From SIG480 sp045537045 (GTDB lineage: Bacteria > Bacillota > Clostridia > Oscillospirales > JAAYXM01), in contig JAZSOS010000006.1 in the NCBI GenBank assembly GCA_045537045.1, positions 1 to 41,305 of the forward strand: a stretch of 41,305 nucleotides of DNA, written 5' to 3'. Position 1 is the first letter of the stretch. Every line of letters begins with the position of its first letter. The notes beneath the pieces are model-generated. The model saw only the letters and a program-made list of their open reading frames with translations. It was not told the origin of the DNA and did no database searches. Shown one piece after another: positions 22,763-31,174 of this stretch. A program made the translations under genes and the position numbers.

Positions 22763-24646
22763 CTATTTCAGCTCGCAGAACTCGGAAAGCTCTCCGCCGT
22801 GCCGCGTGCTTTCGGCAAAGTCAATGGATATCGTCTCGAACACGGCGTCGCGCAGCGCAGACTCGCCGCTGTCAGTCGCAAGAAGCTCTGACAGATACTC
22901 AATATCCTTATCGACCTTCTCGGTAGCCTCCTGCGTATGCATAATGAAAATCTTATCGTGGTTTGTGCGCGTGTGCGTTTCGCCCTCAAGCTTTAATTCC
23001 TCAAACATCTTCTCACCGGGACGAAGTCCGGTTATTTCAATCTCAATGTCGCGCCCGACAGTAAGACCGGCAAGCTCAATCATATTGCAGGCAAGGTCAT
23101 AAATGCTGACGGGTTGTCCCATATCCAAAACAAAAATTTCCCCGCCGTGTGCAGATGCACCGGCATTGAGAACAAGCGACACAGCTTCCGGAATAGTCAT
23201 AAAGTACCGCATTATATTGCGGTGCGTAACCGTAACCGGACCGCCCTCTTCAATCTGCTTTTTGAATATCGGAATAACCGATCCGTTTGAACCGAGAACG
23301 TTTCCGAAACGTACAGCAGCAAGCTCACACCCGCGCCCGTTGTATCTCTGAACAAGAAGCTCTGCCGCGCGCTTTGTGGCACCCATTATGTTCGTCGGAT
23401 TTACAGCCTTGTCCGTGGATATAAGCACAAATTTTTTAACGCCGTGTTCAAGGCAACACTCAATGGTGTTTTTCGTTCCGAAAATATTGTTCTTGACTGC
23501 CTCAAAAACATTGTCCTCCATAAGCGGAACATGCTTATGTGCAGCAGCATGATATACAATGTCAAACTTATGGCGGCGGAAGAGATATCCCATTCTCTCC
23601 TTATCGCGCACGCTGCCTACTCTCACGCAAAAGCGCTCACGAGGGTATTTTGCAAGCAGGTCATTCTGCAGGTAGAAAAGTCCGTTTTCGTTTATGTCCA
23701 TAATGACAAGATAACGGCACCCATACTCCAGTGCCTGACGGCATATTTCTGAACCGATACTTCCCGCCCCGCCTGTAACGAGCACACACTTGCCTTCCAT
23801 GAAATTCTCAACTGTACTCATATCCGTTCTAATCGAATCGCGAAAAAGCAAATCCTCAATTGAAAGGTCACGGAGAGCAGTCTTTGTACCCGACATAAAC
23901 CGGTGAAAATCCATAAGATTTCCGAATGTTTTCACAGAAATTCCCGCACCTCGGCACTTTTCATAAATAACCTTGAATGTTTCAGAATCCGCCGAGGGGA
24001 TAGCAACAATGATTTCATCCGCACGGCGCTCCTTCGCTATGCGCGACACATCTTCGATTTTGCCGAGAACCCGCACTCCCGAAAGTGTCATATTCTGCTT
24101 TGTGGTATCATCATCTACCACGCCTACGGGAATAAGCCCCATATCGCGGTGCGTTGTAAGCATATGAATAAGCATATTCCCCGCTGTACCCGCGCCGACT
24201 ACAATAACCCGACGTAAGCTCTCGCCGTCTTGGCGGTGCGTTATCAGAAAGCCCTTGAAAATATGCTCAACACAACGCACACCGATGGTCATAACCGCAA
24301 AGAAGAATGCAAACATAAGCGTTATGCTCATCGACACCGGGATTTCAAATATAAGATGCGCAAGCCATGCCGCAATGACCGTTATAAACGAAATCTCAAG
24401 CTGACGCAAAACATCTCGGAACGAAATGCTTACAAACAGCGCGCGATACGTTCCGAGAAGAATCCCCAAACCGAAAACACACGCAGCGCAAACGATGTAG
24501 TATATCCATCCCGCCCGCGCAAGAAACGAAAATGCCTCTGTGGACACCATATCAAAACGCAAAAGAGCCGCAAAGAAAAATGCGGCAAAAAAACAGAGTA
24601 TATCTATTAATATGTAAGAAACCGATTTGATGCCGAGCTTCATCAT
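22763..24646 (-). CDS. Membrane nucleotide-sugar 4,6-dehydratase (CapD/FlaA1/PglF family)
   Basis: A 627-aa integral membrane enzyme. Four hydrophobic helices lie in the first 125 or so residues. They are followed by a CoA-binding-like Rossmann domain with VIVVGAGTAGNML (about 142-154), then an extended SDR domain with VLVTGGAGSIGSEICRQALE (about 283-302) and the family active-site segment STDKAVNPTNIMGATKRAAE (about 405-424), in which Met replaces the usual Tyr, as in other long members. These enzymes convert UDP-GlcNAc to a UDP-4-keto-6-deoxy sugar for capsule or glycoprotein glycans. The ATG at 24646 has AAGGAG six bases upstream; the ATG at 24664 has none. No glycosyltransferase is in the window, so the sugar's destination is not visible. 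Confidence 0.9.
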   Translation of the reverse strand: MMKLGIKSVSYILIDILCFFAAFFFAALLRFDMVSTEAFSFLARAGWIYYIVCAACVFGLGILLGTYRALFVSISFRDVLRQLEISFITVIAAWLAHLIFEIPVSMSITLMFAFFFAVMTIGVRCVEHIFKGFLITHRQDGESLRRVIVVGAGTAGNMLIHMLTTHRDMGLIPVGVVDDDTTKQNMTLSGVRVLGKIEDVSRIAKERRADEIIVAIPSADSETFKVIYEKCRGAGISVKTFGNLMDFHRFMSGTKTALRDLSIEDLLFRDSIRTDMSTVENFMEGKCVLVTGGAGSIGSEICRQALEYGCRYLVIMDINENGLFYLQNDLLAKYPRERFCVRVGSVRDKERMGYLFRRHKFDIVYHAAAHKHVPLMEDNVFEAVKNNIFGTKNTIECCLEHGVKKFVLISTDKAVNPTNIMGATKRAAELLVQRYNGRGCELAAVRFGNVLGSNGSVIPIFKKQIEEGGPVTVTHRNIMRYFMTIPEAVSLVLNAGASAHGGEIFVLDMGQPVSIYDLACNMIELAGLTVGRDIEIEITGLRPGEKMFEELKLEGETHTRTNHDKIFIMHTQEATEKVDKDIEYLSELLATDSGESALRDAVFETISIDFAESTRHGGELSEFCELK

Positions 24647-24684
24647 CTCAAACTCCTTTTTCATTTTTGCAGATAATTAATACT

Positions 24685-24713
24685 ATTGTAACACAAACTT
24701 TACAGGTTGTAAA
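24685..24713 (-). promoter_or_regulatory. Promoter of the dehydratase gene, with a palindrome over its -35
   Basis: TTTACA (24708-24713), 17 bp, TACAAT (24685-24690) on the minus strand. TTTACA-ACC-TGTAAA covers the -35 and is a candidate operator. Confidence 0.65.
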
Positions 24714-24839
24714 GGAAAACAAGCATTTTTCTTCTATTTTTCTTTTTCTATGCACCTTTCTGTACATCATCCCGGAAAAGCAGATGGAAACCGGAGTGGA
24801 ATTTCTGTAAAAATTTTGACGGAATATGTTTAAAATCTA

Positions 24840-24937
24840 TTGACATTTCAACGTGGATATGTTATATTGTATTTCACATTACCAAACTTAAAGTTTATTT
24901 TTACAAAACCCACGCCGGGAGGCTTTTCCTGCGTGGG
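24840..24937 (+). promoter_or_regulatory. Promoter and leader hairpin of the regulator-potABCD operon
   Basis: TTGACA (24840-24845), 17 bp, TATATT (24863-24868). In the leader, a palindrome AAACTT-A-AAGTTT lies near 24884-24896 and a stem CCCACGC/GCGTGGG (24909-24937) with an inner AGG/CCT pairing precedes the ribosome-binding site. The palindrome is a candidate autoregulatory site for the XRE-cupin protein. The rest of 24714-24839 holds nothing that I can identify. Confidence 0.7.
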
Positions 24938-24967
24938 CTGATATCGTGAAGGGGTGAAGGTGATACC

Positions 24968-25513
24968 GTGAATATTGATATAGGCGGAAGAATAAAGCTG
25001 CTCCGGCTTTATTACGGGCTTACCCAGCAGGAGCTTGCAGACCGCTGTGAGCTTTCAAAGGGCTTTATTTCTCAGCTTGAATCCAACAGCACCTCACCGA
25101 GCCTGGCAACGTTGTCGGATATTTTTGATGCCCTCGGCACTTCCTTTGAGGAATTTTTTGCTCAGACCGGCGATTCTGCACCCGTTGTATACAGAAGCGA
25201 AGATATGTGCGAAAAAAATGTGGATGAGATAGGTAAAATGACCTGGCTTGTATCCACAGCGCAGAGAAATTCGATGGAGCCGATTTTGTATGAGCTTCTT
25301 CCCGGAAAGGAAACCCCGGTCGATATGCCCCATGCCGGTGAAGAATTCGGTTATGTCCTCTCCGGCTCAATAACACTCCGGCTGGGCATGAAGACAGAAC
25401 GGTTACGCCGCGGAGATGCGTTTTACTTTAAAGCAGATAAGCAACACAGCATAAAAAACCGGGGTAAGTCCACCGCTCAGATACTGTGGGTATCTTCCCC
25501 TCCAAACTTTTGA
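24968..25513 (+). CDS. XRE-cupin transcriptional regulator (PuuR-like) of the polyamine transporter
   Basis: A 181-aa two-domain regulator: an N-terminal XRE helix-turn-helix (GGRIKLLRLYYGLTQQELAD, then CELSKGFISQLESNSTSPS; about 6-60) and a C-terminal cupin barrel (about 105-180) with GEEFGYVLSGSITLRLG. Cupin regulators of this type sense a small molecule; PuuR, the best-known relative, senses putrescine. It lies directly before potABCD on the same strand, so control of polyamine uptake with autoregulation is likely. The start is GTG at 24968, preceded by AAGGTGAT. Its last eight codons (WVSSPPNF and stop) recur at 25568-25594. Confidence 0.88.
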   Translation: MNIDIGGRIKLLRLYYGLTQQELADRCELSKGFISQLESNSTSPSLATLSDIFDALGTSFEEFFAQTGDSAPVVYRSEDMCEKNVDEIGKMTWLVSTAQRNSMEPILYELLPGKETPVDMPHAGEEFGYVLSGSITLRLGMKTERLRRGDAFYFKADKQHSIKNRGKSTAQILWVSSPPNF

Positions 25514-25626
25514 GTTTTTTCTTCTCCGCCTCCGGCGGAGATGCGAGGAGAATCAAAAGCACAGCTTTGGGTATCCTCCCCACCTAATTTTTGATTTCTT
25601 TGTTTCATCTTCGCCTTTGGCGGAGA
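25487..25626 (+). repeat. Duplicated 3' end of the XRE-cupin gene in the spacer before potA
   Basis: Copy 1 (25487-25541) is the end of the regulator gene, WVSSPPNF-stop, plus a hairpin TCTCCGCC-TCC-GGCGGAGA. Copy 2 (25568-25626) encodes the same WVSSPPNF-stop with silent third-base changes and a related hairpin CGCC-TTT-GGCG. The stop codons are 81 bp apart. This looks like what remains of a second, paralogous regulator gene or of a small tandem duplication. Confidence 0.75.
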
Positions 25627-25656
25627 CGAAAAGACTTTTAATTACAGGAGAACGAA

Positions 25657-26751
25657 ATGGGAGAACGTATTTTAGAGCTTTCCGGCATCTACAAAACCTT
25701 TGACGGAACAGATATTTTAAACGGAATAAATTTATACATCGAGAAAAATGAATTTCTTACCCTGCTCGGCCCGTCCGGGTGCGGAAAAACAACGCTTCTG
25801 CGAATCATCGGCGGATTTCTTACTCCGACAAAGGGAGATATATTCTATCGCGGAAAGCGCATAAACGATGTTCCGCCGCACAAGCGCAACATCAACACGG
25901 TTTTCCAGCGCTATGCCCTCTTCCCGAAAATGACGGTCGGCGAAAATATTGCCTTCGGCCCGAATATTAAAAAATGGGATAAAAAGAAAATCGACCGCGA
26001 TGTTGATGAAATGCTTGAGCTTGTATCTTTGCGGGGATTTCGCGACCGTGATGTAACCACCCTTTCCGGCGGTCAGCAGCAGCGCGTTGCCGTTGCTCGT
26101 GCGCTTATCAACAAACCGGATATTCTTCTTCTTGACGAGCCGCTCGGCGCGCTTGACCTAAAGCTGCGCAAGGAGATGCAGATAGAACTCAAACGCATCC
26201 AGCAGGAAAGCGGAATAACCTTTGCATACGTCACCCACGACCAGGAAGAGGCGCTTACCATGTCGGATACCATCGTCGTTATGAACGGCGGCAGAATCCA
26301 GCAGATAGGAACACCTCAGGATATATATAATGAGCCGAAAAACGCGTTTGTTGCCGACTTTATCGGTGACAGCAACATCCTCTGTGCGACAATGGTGCGC
26401 GACCTTGAGGTCAAGTTCCTCGATTGCGTTTTCCCGTGTATCGACCGCGGTTTCGGCGAAAATGCACCGGTTGATGTTGTTCTCCGTCCCGAGGATGTTA
26501 TCCTCGTGCCGAAGTGCGAGGGACTTCCCTCCGGCGAGGTTGTTTCTTCCATATTCAAGGGTGTTCACTACGAAATGCGCGTTGATGTCTGCGGCGAAAC
26601 GATTATCGCCCAGTCTACCGTCAATTGCCCGCCCGGAAGTGTTGTTTCGCTTCGCGTTGACCCTGAGAACATCCAGGTTATGCACAAGAGCGAAAACTCA
26701 CCCGACAGAAAAAAAATTACTTCTGATGAAATTTCGGAGGTCGAGATTTGA
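25657..26751 (+). CDS. potA: Spermidine/putrescine ABC transporter ATP-binding protein PotA
   Basis: A 364-aa ATPase powering polyamine import. Walker A GPSGCGKTT is at about 38-46, the Q-loop lies in VFQRYALFP (about 85-93), the signature is LSGGQQQRVAVARAL (about 135-149), and Walker B LLLDEPLGALD (about 156-166) precedes the H-loop in YVTHDQEEAL (about 191-200). The C-terminal TOBE domain (about 240-345) is the regulatory part found in PotA/MalK-type ATPases and contains VDVVLRPEDVIL. The ATG has AGGAGAA upstream. Its last codons overlap potB by four bases. Confidence 0.95.
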   Translation: MGERILELSGIYKTFDGTDILNGINLYIEKNEFLTLLGPSGCGKTTLLRIIGGFLTPTKGDIFYRGKRINDVPPHKRNINTVFQRYALFPKMTVGENIAFGPNIKKWDKKKIDRDVDEMLELVSLRGFRDRDVTTLSGGQQQRVAVARALINKPDILLLDEPLGALDLKLRKEMQIELKRIQQESGITFAYVTHDQEEALTMSDTIVVMNGGRIQQIGTPQDIYNEPKNAFVADFIGDSNILCATMVRDLEVKFLDCVFPCIDRGFGENAPVDVVLRPEDVILVPKCEGLPSGEVVSSIFKGVHYEMRVDVCGETIIAQSTVNCPPGSVVSLRVDPENIQVMHKSENSPDRKKITSDEISEVEI

Positions 26752-27584
26752 AGAAAAATGCTTGCTTGATTCCGCTGTATGTGTGGACGGCGGTGTTCGT
26801 GCTTCTCCCTCTTGCAATCGTAATTTACTTTGCGTTTACGCGTGAGGGCGGTACGGGTCTTGAATTCTCCTTTGAAGGGTTTTCGCGCCTTGCAGACCCC
26901 ATGTATCTCGGAGTGGTGCTGAAAAGCTTTAAAATTGCGATAATATCCACGCTTGTGTGCATCCTTTGCGGCTATCCCGCCGCCTACATTCTGGCACGAA
27001 GCCGCTCCCGTGCAAAATTCATCATCGTGATTCTTATGCTTTTGCCTATGTGGATGAACTTTCTTCTCCGCACATATTCCTGGCTTTCCATTCTTGAAAA
27101 CACGGGAATTATCAACACTGTTTTATCGTCTTTTGGCTTGCCCAAGGTTCGTTTTCTCTACAACGAAGGAGCTGTTATTCTGGGTACGGTGTATAACTAC
27201 CTGCCGTTTATGATTATGCCGATTTACATAACGCTCTTAAAGCTTGATGAAAGCCATCTTGAAGCTGCAGCAGACCTCGGTGCAAACCCTTTTCAGGCAT
27301 TTCTTCGCGTAACGCTCCCCTTCTCCGTGCCGGGGATTCTTTCGGGCGTTTCGATGGTTTTTGTTCCGAGCGTTACAACGTTTGTTATCTCCCAGCTTAT
27401 GGGCGGCGGCAAAGTCCCGCTTATCGGTGACGTTATCGAACAGCAGTTCCGCGTTGTAAACGACTGGCACTTCGGAAGTGCTCTCAGCGTCGTTATAATG
27501 GTTATTGTTCTTATATTTATGTACTTTATAAATCGCGGCGATGTTGAGTCGGGAACCGGAAACGGAGGTAGAATACTTCGATGA
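26748..27584 (+). CDS. potB: Spermidine/putrescine ABC transporter permease PotB
   Basis: A 278-aa inner-membrane permease with six predicted helices. The cytoplasmic EAA loop that docks on PotA is EAAADLGANPFQAFLRVTLP (about 169-188). The start is TTG at 26748, sharing TTGA with the potA stop; GGAGG sits seven bases before it. It also overlaps potC by four bases (ATGA), so the three gene products are translationally coupled. It forms the membrane channel with PotC. Confidence 0.93.
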   Translation: MKKNACLIPLYVWTAVFVLLPLAIVIYFAFTREGGTGLEFSFEGFSRLADPMYLGVVLKSFKIAIISTLVCILCGYPAAYILARSRSRAKFIIVILMLLPMWMNFLLRTYSWLSILENTGIINTVLSSFGLPKVRFLYNEGAVILGTVYNYLPFMIMPIYITLLKLDESHLEAAADLGANPFQAFLRVTLPFSVPGILSGVSMVFVPSVTTFVISQLMGGGKVPLIGDVIEQQFRVVNDWHFGSALSVVIMVIVLIFMYFINRGDVESGTGNGGRILR

Positions 27585-28375
27585 AAAAGCTTTCAAAATG
27601 CTATATCGGTCTCGTCCTCGCGTTTTTGTACGCCCCGATAGTCGTTCTTATGGTGTTCTCATTCAACGCGTCTAAATCCCGCGCAAACTGGCAGGGGTTT
27701 ACGCTTGACTGGTATCGCCAGCTGTTTTCAAACGACGTACTGATGTCCTCGCTTTATACAACTCTGCTGTGCGGATTTCTTGCGGCACTTGTCGCAACGG
27801 TCATCGGCTCTATGGCGGCATACGGGCTTGCCAGACGCCGCGGCGGCGGAAGCACTCTCGTTCTCTCCATCGCTTATATTCCGATGCTCAATGCAGAAAT
27901 TGTCACCGGTGTCTCTCTTATGCTTCTTTTCACGCTTATGGGGCTTGACCTCGGATTTTTCACAATGCTGCTCTCTCACATCACCTTCTGTATTCCGTAC
28001 GTTATCCTCGCGGTGTTACCCAAAGCACGCCAGCTTGACTGGAGTCTGTATGATGCGGCTCAGGACCTTGGCTGTACGCCGACAGAGTCGTTCTGGCGAA
28101 TAATGTTTCCGGAGCTTCTTCCCGGTGTGTTTACGGGATTTCTTCTTTCGCTTACAATGTCGATTGATGACTTTATCATCAGCTTTTTCACCACCGGCAA
28201 CGGCGTAAGCAATTTATCAATTTCAATCTACACGATGGCAAAGCGCGGAATAAAACCTGAAATCAACGCGCTTTCAACCATAATGTTTGCCGCAATTCTT
28301 ATAATCCTCATTATTACAAATCTGGGCGCGGCAAAAAAAGACCACAATAAATCAAAAAGGAGTATGAGGATATAA
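27581..28375 (+). CDS. potC: Spermidine/putrescine ABC transporter permease PotC
   Basis: A 264-aa permease partner of PotB with six predicted membrane helices. The EAA-type loop reads YDAAQDLGCTPTESFWRIMF (about 153-172). The segment LTMSIDDFIISFFTTGNGV (about 190-208) is the characteristic PotC/YdcV stretch. The ATG overlaps the end of potB. The stop codon TAA shares its last A with the potD ATG. Confidence 0.93.
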   Translation: MKKLSKCYIGLVLAFLYAPIVVLMVFSFNASKSRANWQGFTLDWYRQLFSNDVLMSSLYTTLLCGFLAALVATVIGSMAAYGLARRRGGGSTLVLSIAYIPMLNAEIVTGVSLMLLFTLMGLDLGFFTMLLSHITFCIPYVILAVLPKARQLDWSLYDAAQDLGCTPTESFWRIMFPELLPGVFTGFLLSLTMSIDDFIISFFTTGNGVSNLSISIYTMAKRGIKPEINALSTIMFAAILIILIITNLGAAKKDHNKSKRSMRI

Positions 28376-29406
28376 TGAAAAAGATTGTTTTTGCTCTTTC
28401 TGCAGTGCTGTGTCTGCTCTTTTCATCCTGCGGCGATGACAGACCTGTCGTAAAGGTATACAATTGGGGTGACTATATCGCACCGGGCGTAATTGACCAG
28501 TTTGAAGAAGAAAGCGGAATGCGCGTTATATATGAAATGTTTGAGACAAACGAGGATATGTACACAAAAATAAAGAACTCAAACAACTCATATGACGTTA
28601 TTATCCCGTCGGATTATATGATTGAGCGTATGATTGCGGAAAATCTTCTGTCCGAGATTGACATGAGCAAAATCACAAACTACAACAACATTGATGCAGA
28701 GTATAAAAACCTCTCCTTTGACGCGGAAAATAAATTTTCCGTTCCGTACACCTGGGGAACGGTTGGTATTCTCTATAACAAGACTATGGTAAGTGAAGCA
28801 CCGACAAGCTGGGGCGCACTCTGGGATGAGAAATACAAAGACAACATCATTATGATGAACAGCCAGCGCGATGCTATCGGCATTACGCTCAAGTATCTCG
28901 GTCACAGCCTGAACACAACCGTTCCGACCGCTCTTGAAGCCGCAAAGCAGAAGCTTATTGACCAGAGTCCGCTTGTTCTTACATGGGTTGTCGATGAGGT
29001 AAAGGATAAGATGATAGGCGGTGAGGCGGCGCTCGCTCTCGTATATGCAGGCGATGCAGTTTACTGCAAGGGCGAAAACCCCGACCTTGAATACGTTATC
29101 CCGTCCGAAGGCTCAAACATCTTCTTTGACTCTATGTGCATTCCCGCAAGCTGTCAGAACAAAGACGGAGCGGAGGCCTTTATAAACTTTATGTGCCGTG
29201 CCGATATCGCAGCAAAGAATGCTGAATACATCGGCTACTCCTCACCCAGCACACCGGCACGCGAGCTTATGGGCGAAGCGGGACAAGACCCGACAGCATA
29301 TCCGGACATAACAAAGTATGACCTTGAAATCTTCTCGTCACTCGGCGATAAAACAAAGATCTACGACGAGCTTTGGACTGAGATTAAAACCTCAATCGGG
29401 GTGTAA
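28375..29406 (+). CDS. potD: Spermidine/putrescine-binding lipoprotein PotD
   Basis: A 343-aa extracellular binding protein anchored by lipid at Cys19 (FSSC after a hydrophobic signal of about 15 residues). The mature start VKVYNWGDYIAPGVIDQFEE (about 26-45) is the classical PotD opening, and the family ligand-binding Asp and Trp positions lie in YTWGTVGILYNK and the following PTSWGALWDEKY. It captures polyamine and delivers it to PotBC. It is the last gene of the operon, closed by a terminator at 29436-29465. Whether it prefers putrescine or spermidine cannot be read from sequence alone. Confidence 0.93.
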   Translation: MKKIVFALSAVLCLLFSSCGDDRPVVKVYNWGDYIAPGVIDQFEEESGMRVIYEMFETNEDMYTKIKNSNNSYDVIIPSDYMIERMIAENLLSEIDMSKITNYNNIDAEYKNLSFDAENKFSVPYTWGTVGILYNKTMVSEAPTSWGALWDEKYKDNIIMMNSQRDAIGITLKYLGHSLNTTVPTALEAAKQKLIDQSPLVLTWVVDEVKDKMIGGEAALALVYAGDAVYCKGENPDLEYVIPSEGSNIFFDSMCIPASCQNKDGAEAFINFMCRADIAAKNAEYIGYSSPSTPARELMGEAGQDPTAYPDITKYDLEIFSSLGDKTKIYDELWTEIKTSIGV

Positions 29407-29435
29407 TAAAAAAGCTAAGAAGCGCCAACATACAG

Positions 29436-29465
29436 AAAAGACGGACGAAAATTCGTCCGTCTTTT
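29436..29465. terminator. Bidirectional terminator between potD and the ankyrin gene
   Basis: Perfect 14-bp stem AAAAGACGGACGAA / TTCGTCCGTCTTTT around an AA loop. It ends the rightward pot operon and the leftward ankyrin gene, whose stop is 10 bp away. Confidence 0.9.
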
Positions 29466-29475
29466 GCATTATCTG

Positions 29476-30303
29476 CTATTTCTCAAATCCGTATTCCGCC
29501 GCCAGTTTGATAAGCTTCTCTGCCCATTCGGGAGAATTTTTCTCCAGATTGTCAATGGCATATTCTTCGCCCCTGTATTTATTAGGAATGCATATTTCAT
29601 AAGGGTTTGCACCTTTCTCGAGAAAATATTTAAAGGTCTCATAGCAATATTCATCGTCATTGTAGCAATATGCACAAAGATATAAAGGATTGGATGCATC
29701 ATACCCCCATTGTTCCACAAGGTACCTGATTGCTTCTTCGTGCTTGCAATAGCATGCAACCGTCAAAACTCGCTCTTTTTCAGGGTCTGCCCCTGCTTCC
29801 ATCATCACTTTCAGAATCTCCATCCCATTAGGATGAAGCTCTCCGTTAGACAGTGCCATACCGGCAGGATGATCATGTTTGTTTCTGGAAAAGTTGACAT
29901 CAGCACCGTTTTCAATCAGAAACTTAACTATTTTCAGATTGTCAACACTATCACTCTGCGCTGCAAGACCCAACGGGGAGGCAATGGTCAGTAACGGCAC
30001 ATAATTAACATCGGCACCGTTTTCCACTAAAAGCTTAACCATTTCAAAGTTCCCTTCCTGACATGCCACACTCAATGGGGTGTATCTGGCTTTTTCAGAT
30101 ATCGCTTCCAGTATAGCATTGCCCGAAACGGTATTTGGATTTGCGAATCTCAGGATTGACTCCAGTTTGTTTATATCATTTTTTCTTATTGCATCAAGCA
30201 TTCTGTTGCACTGAAATTTCCCATAAGGTACAAATATCACATTTAACAATAAAAACAACAAGATAAGCTTTCTTGCAATTCTAAATATTTTTTTACTATT
30301 CAA
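29476..30303 (-). CDS. Membrane-anchored ankyrin-repeat protein, 275 aa
   Basis: An N-terminal basic stretch and one hydrophobic helix (about 10-27, KLILLFLLLNVIFV) act as anchor or uncleaved signal; there is no lipobox. Ankyrin repeats then run from about 30 to 265: TPLSVACQEGNFEMVKLLVE plus NGADVNY is a clear unit (about 73-100), and LKIVKFLIENGADVNF (about 121-136) and EAIRYLVE belong to others. Ankyrin repeats bind proteins; the partner is unknown. The start is TTG at 30303 with AGGAAGTG upstream. It follows an XRE regulator gene by 15 bp and is probably controlled by it. Its composition is more AT-rich than the pot genes nearby, consistent with an accessory gene. Confidence 0.85.
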   Translation of the reverse strand: MNSKKIFRIARKLILLFLLLNVIFVPYGKFQCNRMLDAIRKNDINKLESILRFANPNTVSGNAILEAISEKARYTPLSVACQEGNFEMVKLLVENGADVNYVPLLTIASPLGLAAQSDSVDNLKIVKFLIENGADVNFSRNKHDHPAGMALSNGELHPNGMEILKVMMEAGADPEKERVLTVACYCKHEEAIRYLVEQWGYDASNPLYLCAYCYNDDEYCYETFKYFLEKGANPYEICIPNKYRGEEYAIDNLEKNSPEWAEKLIKLAAEYGFEK

Positions 30304-30318
30304 ATTCTAATACACTTC

Positions 30319-31014
30319 CTATTTTTCAAGTCGTTCGCCGAGGCGTTTGCCGACGGACTGAAGCACCGACAGAAGCGACTGGGAAAGCGCGGGATATTCT
30401 GCGGATATATCCTCCTGCGAAACGGACGGAAGCTCTGTCTTTTTCTCTTTTTCTTCTGTAATCCCTTCTGCTTCACGCTTTATGTTCATCGCAGTAAACG
30501 ACATTTCGGCATTCGTAAGCTCGCTCCATATGCGCTCGTCAACGGAGAAGATATCCTCACTTCCCGTTTTATCCGCTGAATACAGCGAACGAAACACCTT
30601 GTACACAGCAAGATTAAAAAATGCTGCTGTCTCCGTGATGAGATTCTTGTTTTTTGATTTTCCTACAATATCAAAAAGAATACTCATCGAATTTATAACA
30701 AGCTTTTTGGCAAGTGTCGCCATCATGCTGCCGCGGAGAACATTGTCCTTATCCTCGGAACTGTCCGGCAAATCCTCAGCGGTAATTGTGTAATCCTCGC
30801 GTGACATTGTTCTGCCGAGCAGAAAATCCGCCGACACTTTATAATAATCCGCTACTCTTGCAACAAACTCGAGTCCCGGTTCACGCAACCCGTTTTCATA
30901 GTGCGAAAGCACCGCCTGCGAAACACCCAGCTCTTTTGCTACCTTTCGCTGACTTAAGTTTTTTTCCTTGCGCAAAAGAGATAAGGTGCGCGGAAAATCC
31001 ATATTGTTTTTCAC
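30319..31014 (-). CDS. XRE-family regulator with a long C-terminal domain
   Basis: A 231-aa protein. The N-terminal 70 residues are a canonical XRE helix-turn-helix (LSLLRKEKNLSQRKVAKELG, then VSQAVLSHYENGLREPGLE). About 90-175 is a predominantly helical region that I do not recognise. The last 50 residues are acidic and Ser/Glu/Lys-rich. The start is GTG at 31014 with GGAGGG upstream. It has its own near-consensus promoter flanked by a long inverted repeat that is a good candidate for self-control, and it is co-directional with the ankyrin gene 15 bp downstream. Target genes besides its own operon are unknown. Confidence 0.85.
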   Translation of the reverse strand: MKNNMDFPRTLSLLRKEKNLSQRKVAKELGVSQAVLSHYENGLREPGLEFVARVADYYKVSADFLLGRTMSREDYTITAEDLPDSSEDKDNVLRGSMMATLAKKLVINSMSILFDIVGKSKNKNLITETAAFFNLAVYKVFRSLYSADKTGSEDIFSVDERIWSELTNAEMSFTAMNIKREAEGITEEKEKKTELPSVSQEDISAEYPALSQSLLSVLQSVGKRLGERLEK

Positions 31015-31027
31015 TCAAAACCCTCCG

Positions 31028-31075
31028 TTTACGAAACAGTATGTATATTATACCGCTTTTAATACGTTTTGTAAA
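31028..31075 (-). promoter_or_regulatory. Promoter and candidate operator of the XRE-ankyrin operon
   Basis: TTTACA (31070-31075), 17 bp, TATAAT (31047-31052) on the minus strand. TTTACAAAAC-GTAT (over the -35) and a reverse-complement copy TTTACGAAACAGTAT (31028-31042, downstream of the -10) form a 14-15-bp inverted repeat with one substitution and one extra base. Confidence 0.75.
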
Positions 31076-31105
31076 GACAAATTTTGCCGATTTGCGGAAG
31101 AAACA

Positions 31106-31134
31106 TTGTAACAAGCTCAGATTTGTGCTAAAAT
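31106..31134 (+). promoter_or_regulatory. Promoter of the aroE-aroK fusion gene
   Basis: TTGTAA (31106-31111), 17 bp, TAAAAT (31129-31134). The in-frame ATG at 31133 lies within its -10 box, so translation starts further on. Confidence 0.65.
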
Positions 31135-31174
31135 GATAACATTAATCTATTTAGAACAAGGAACTGATTTGGAT

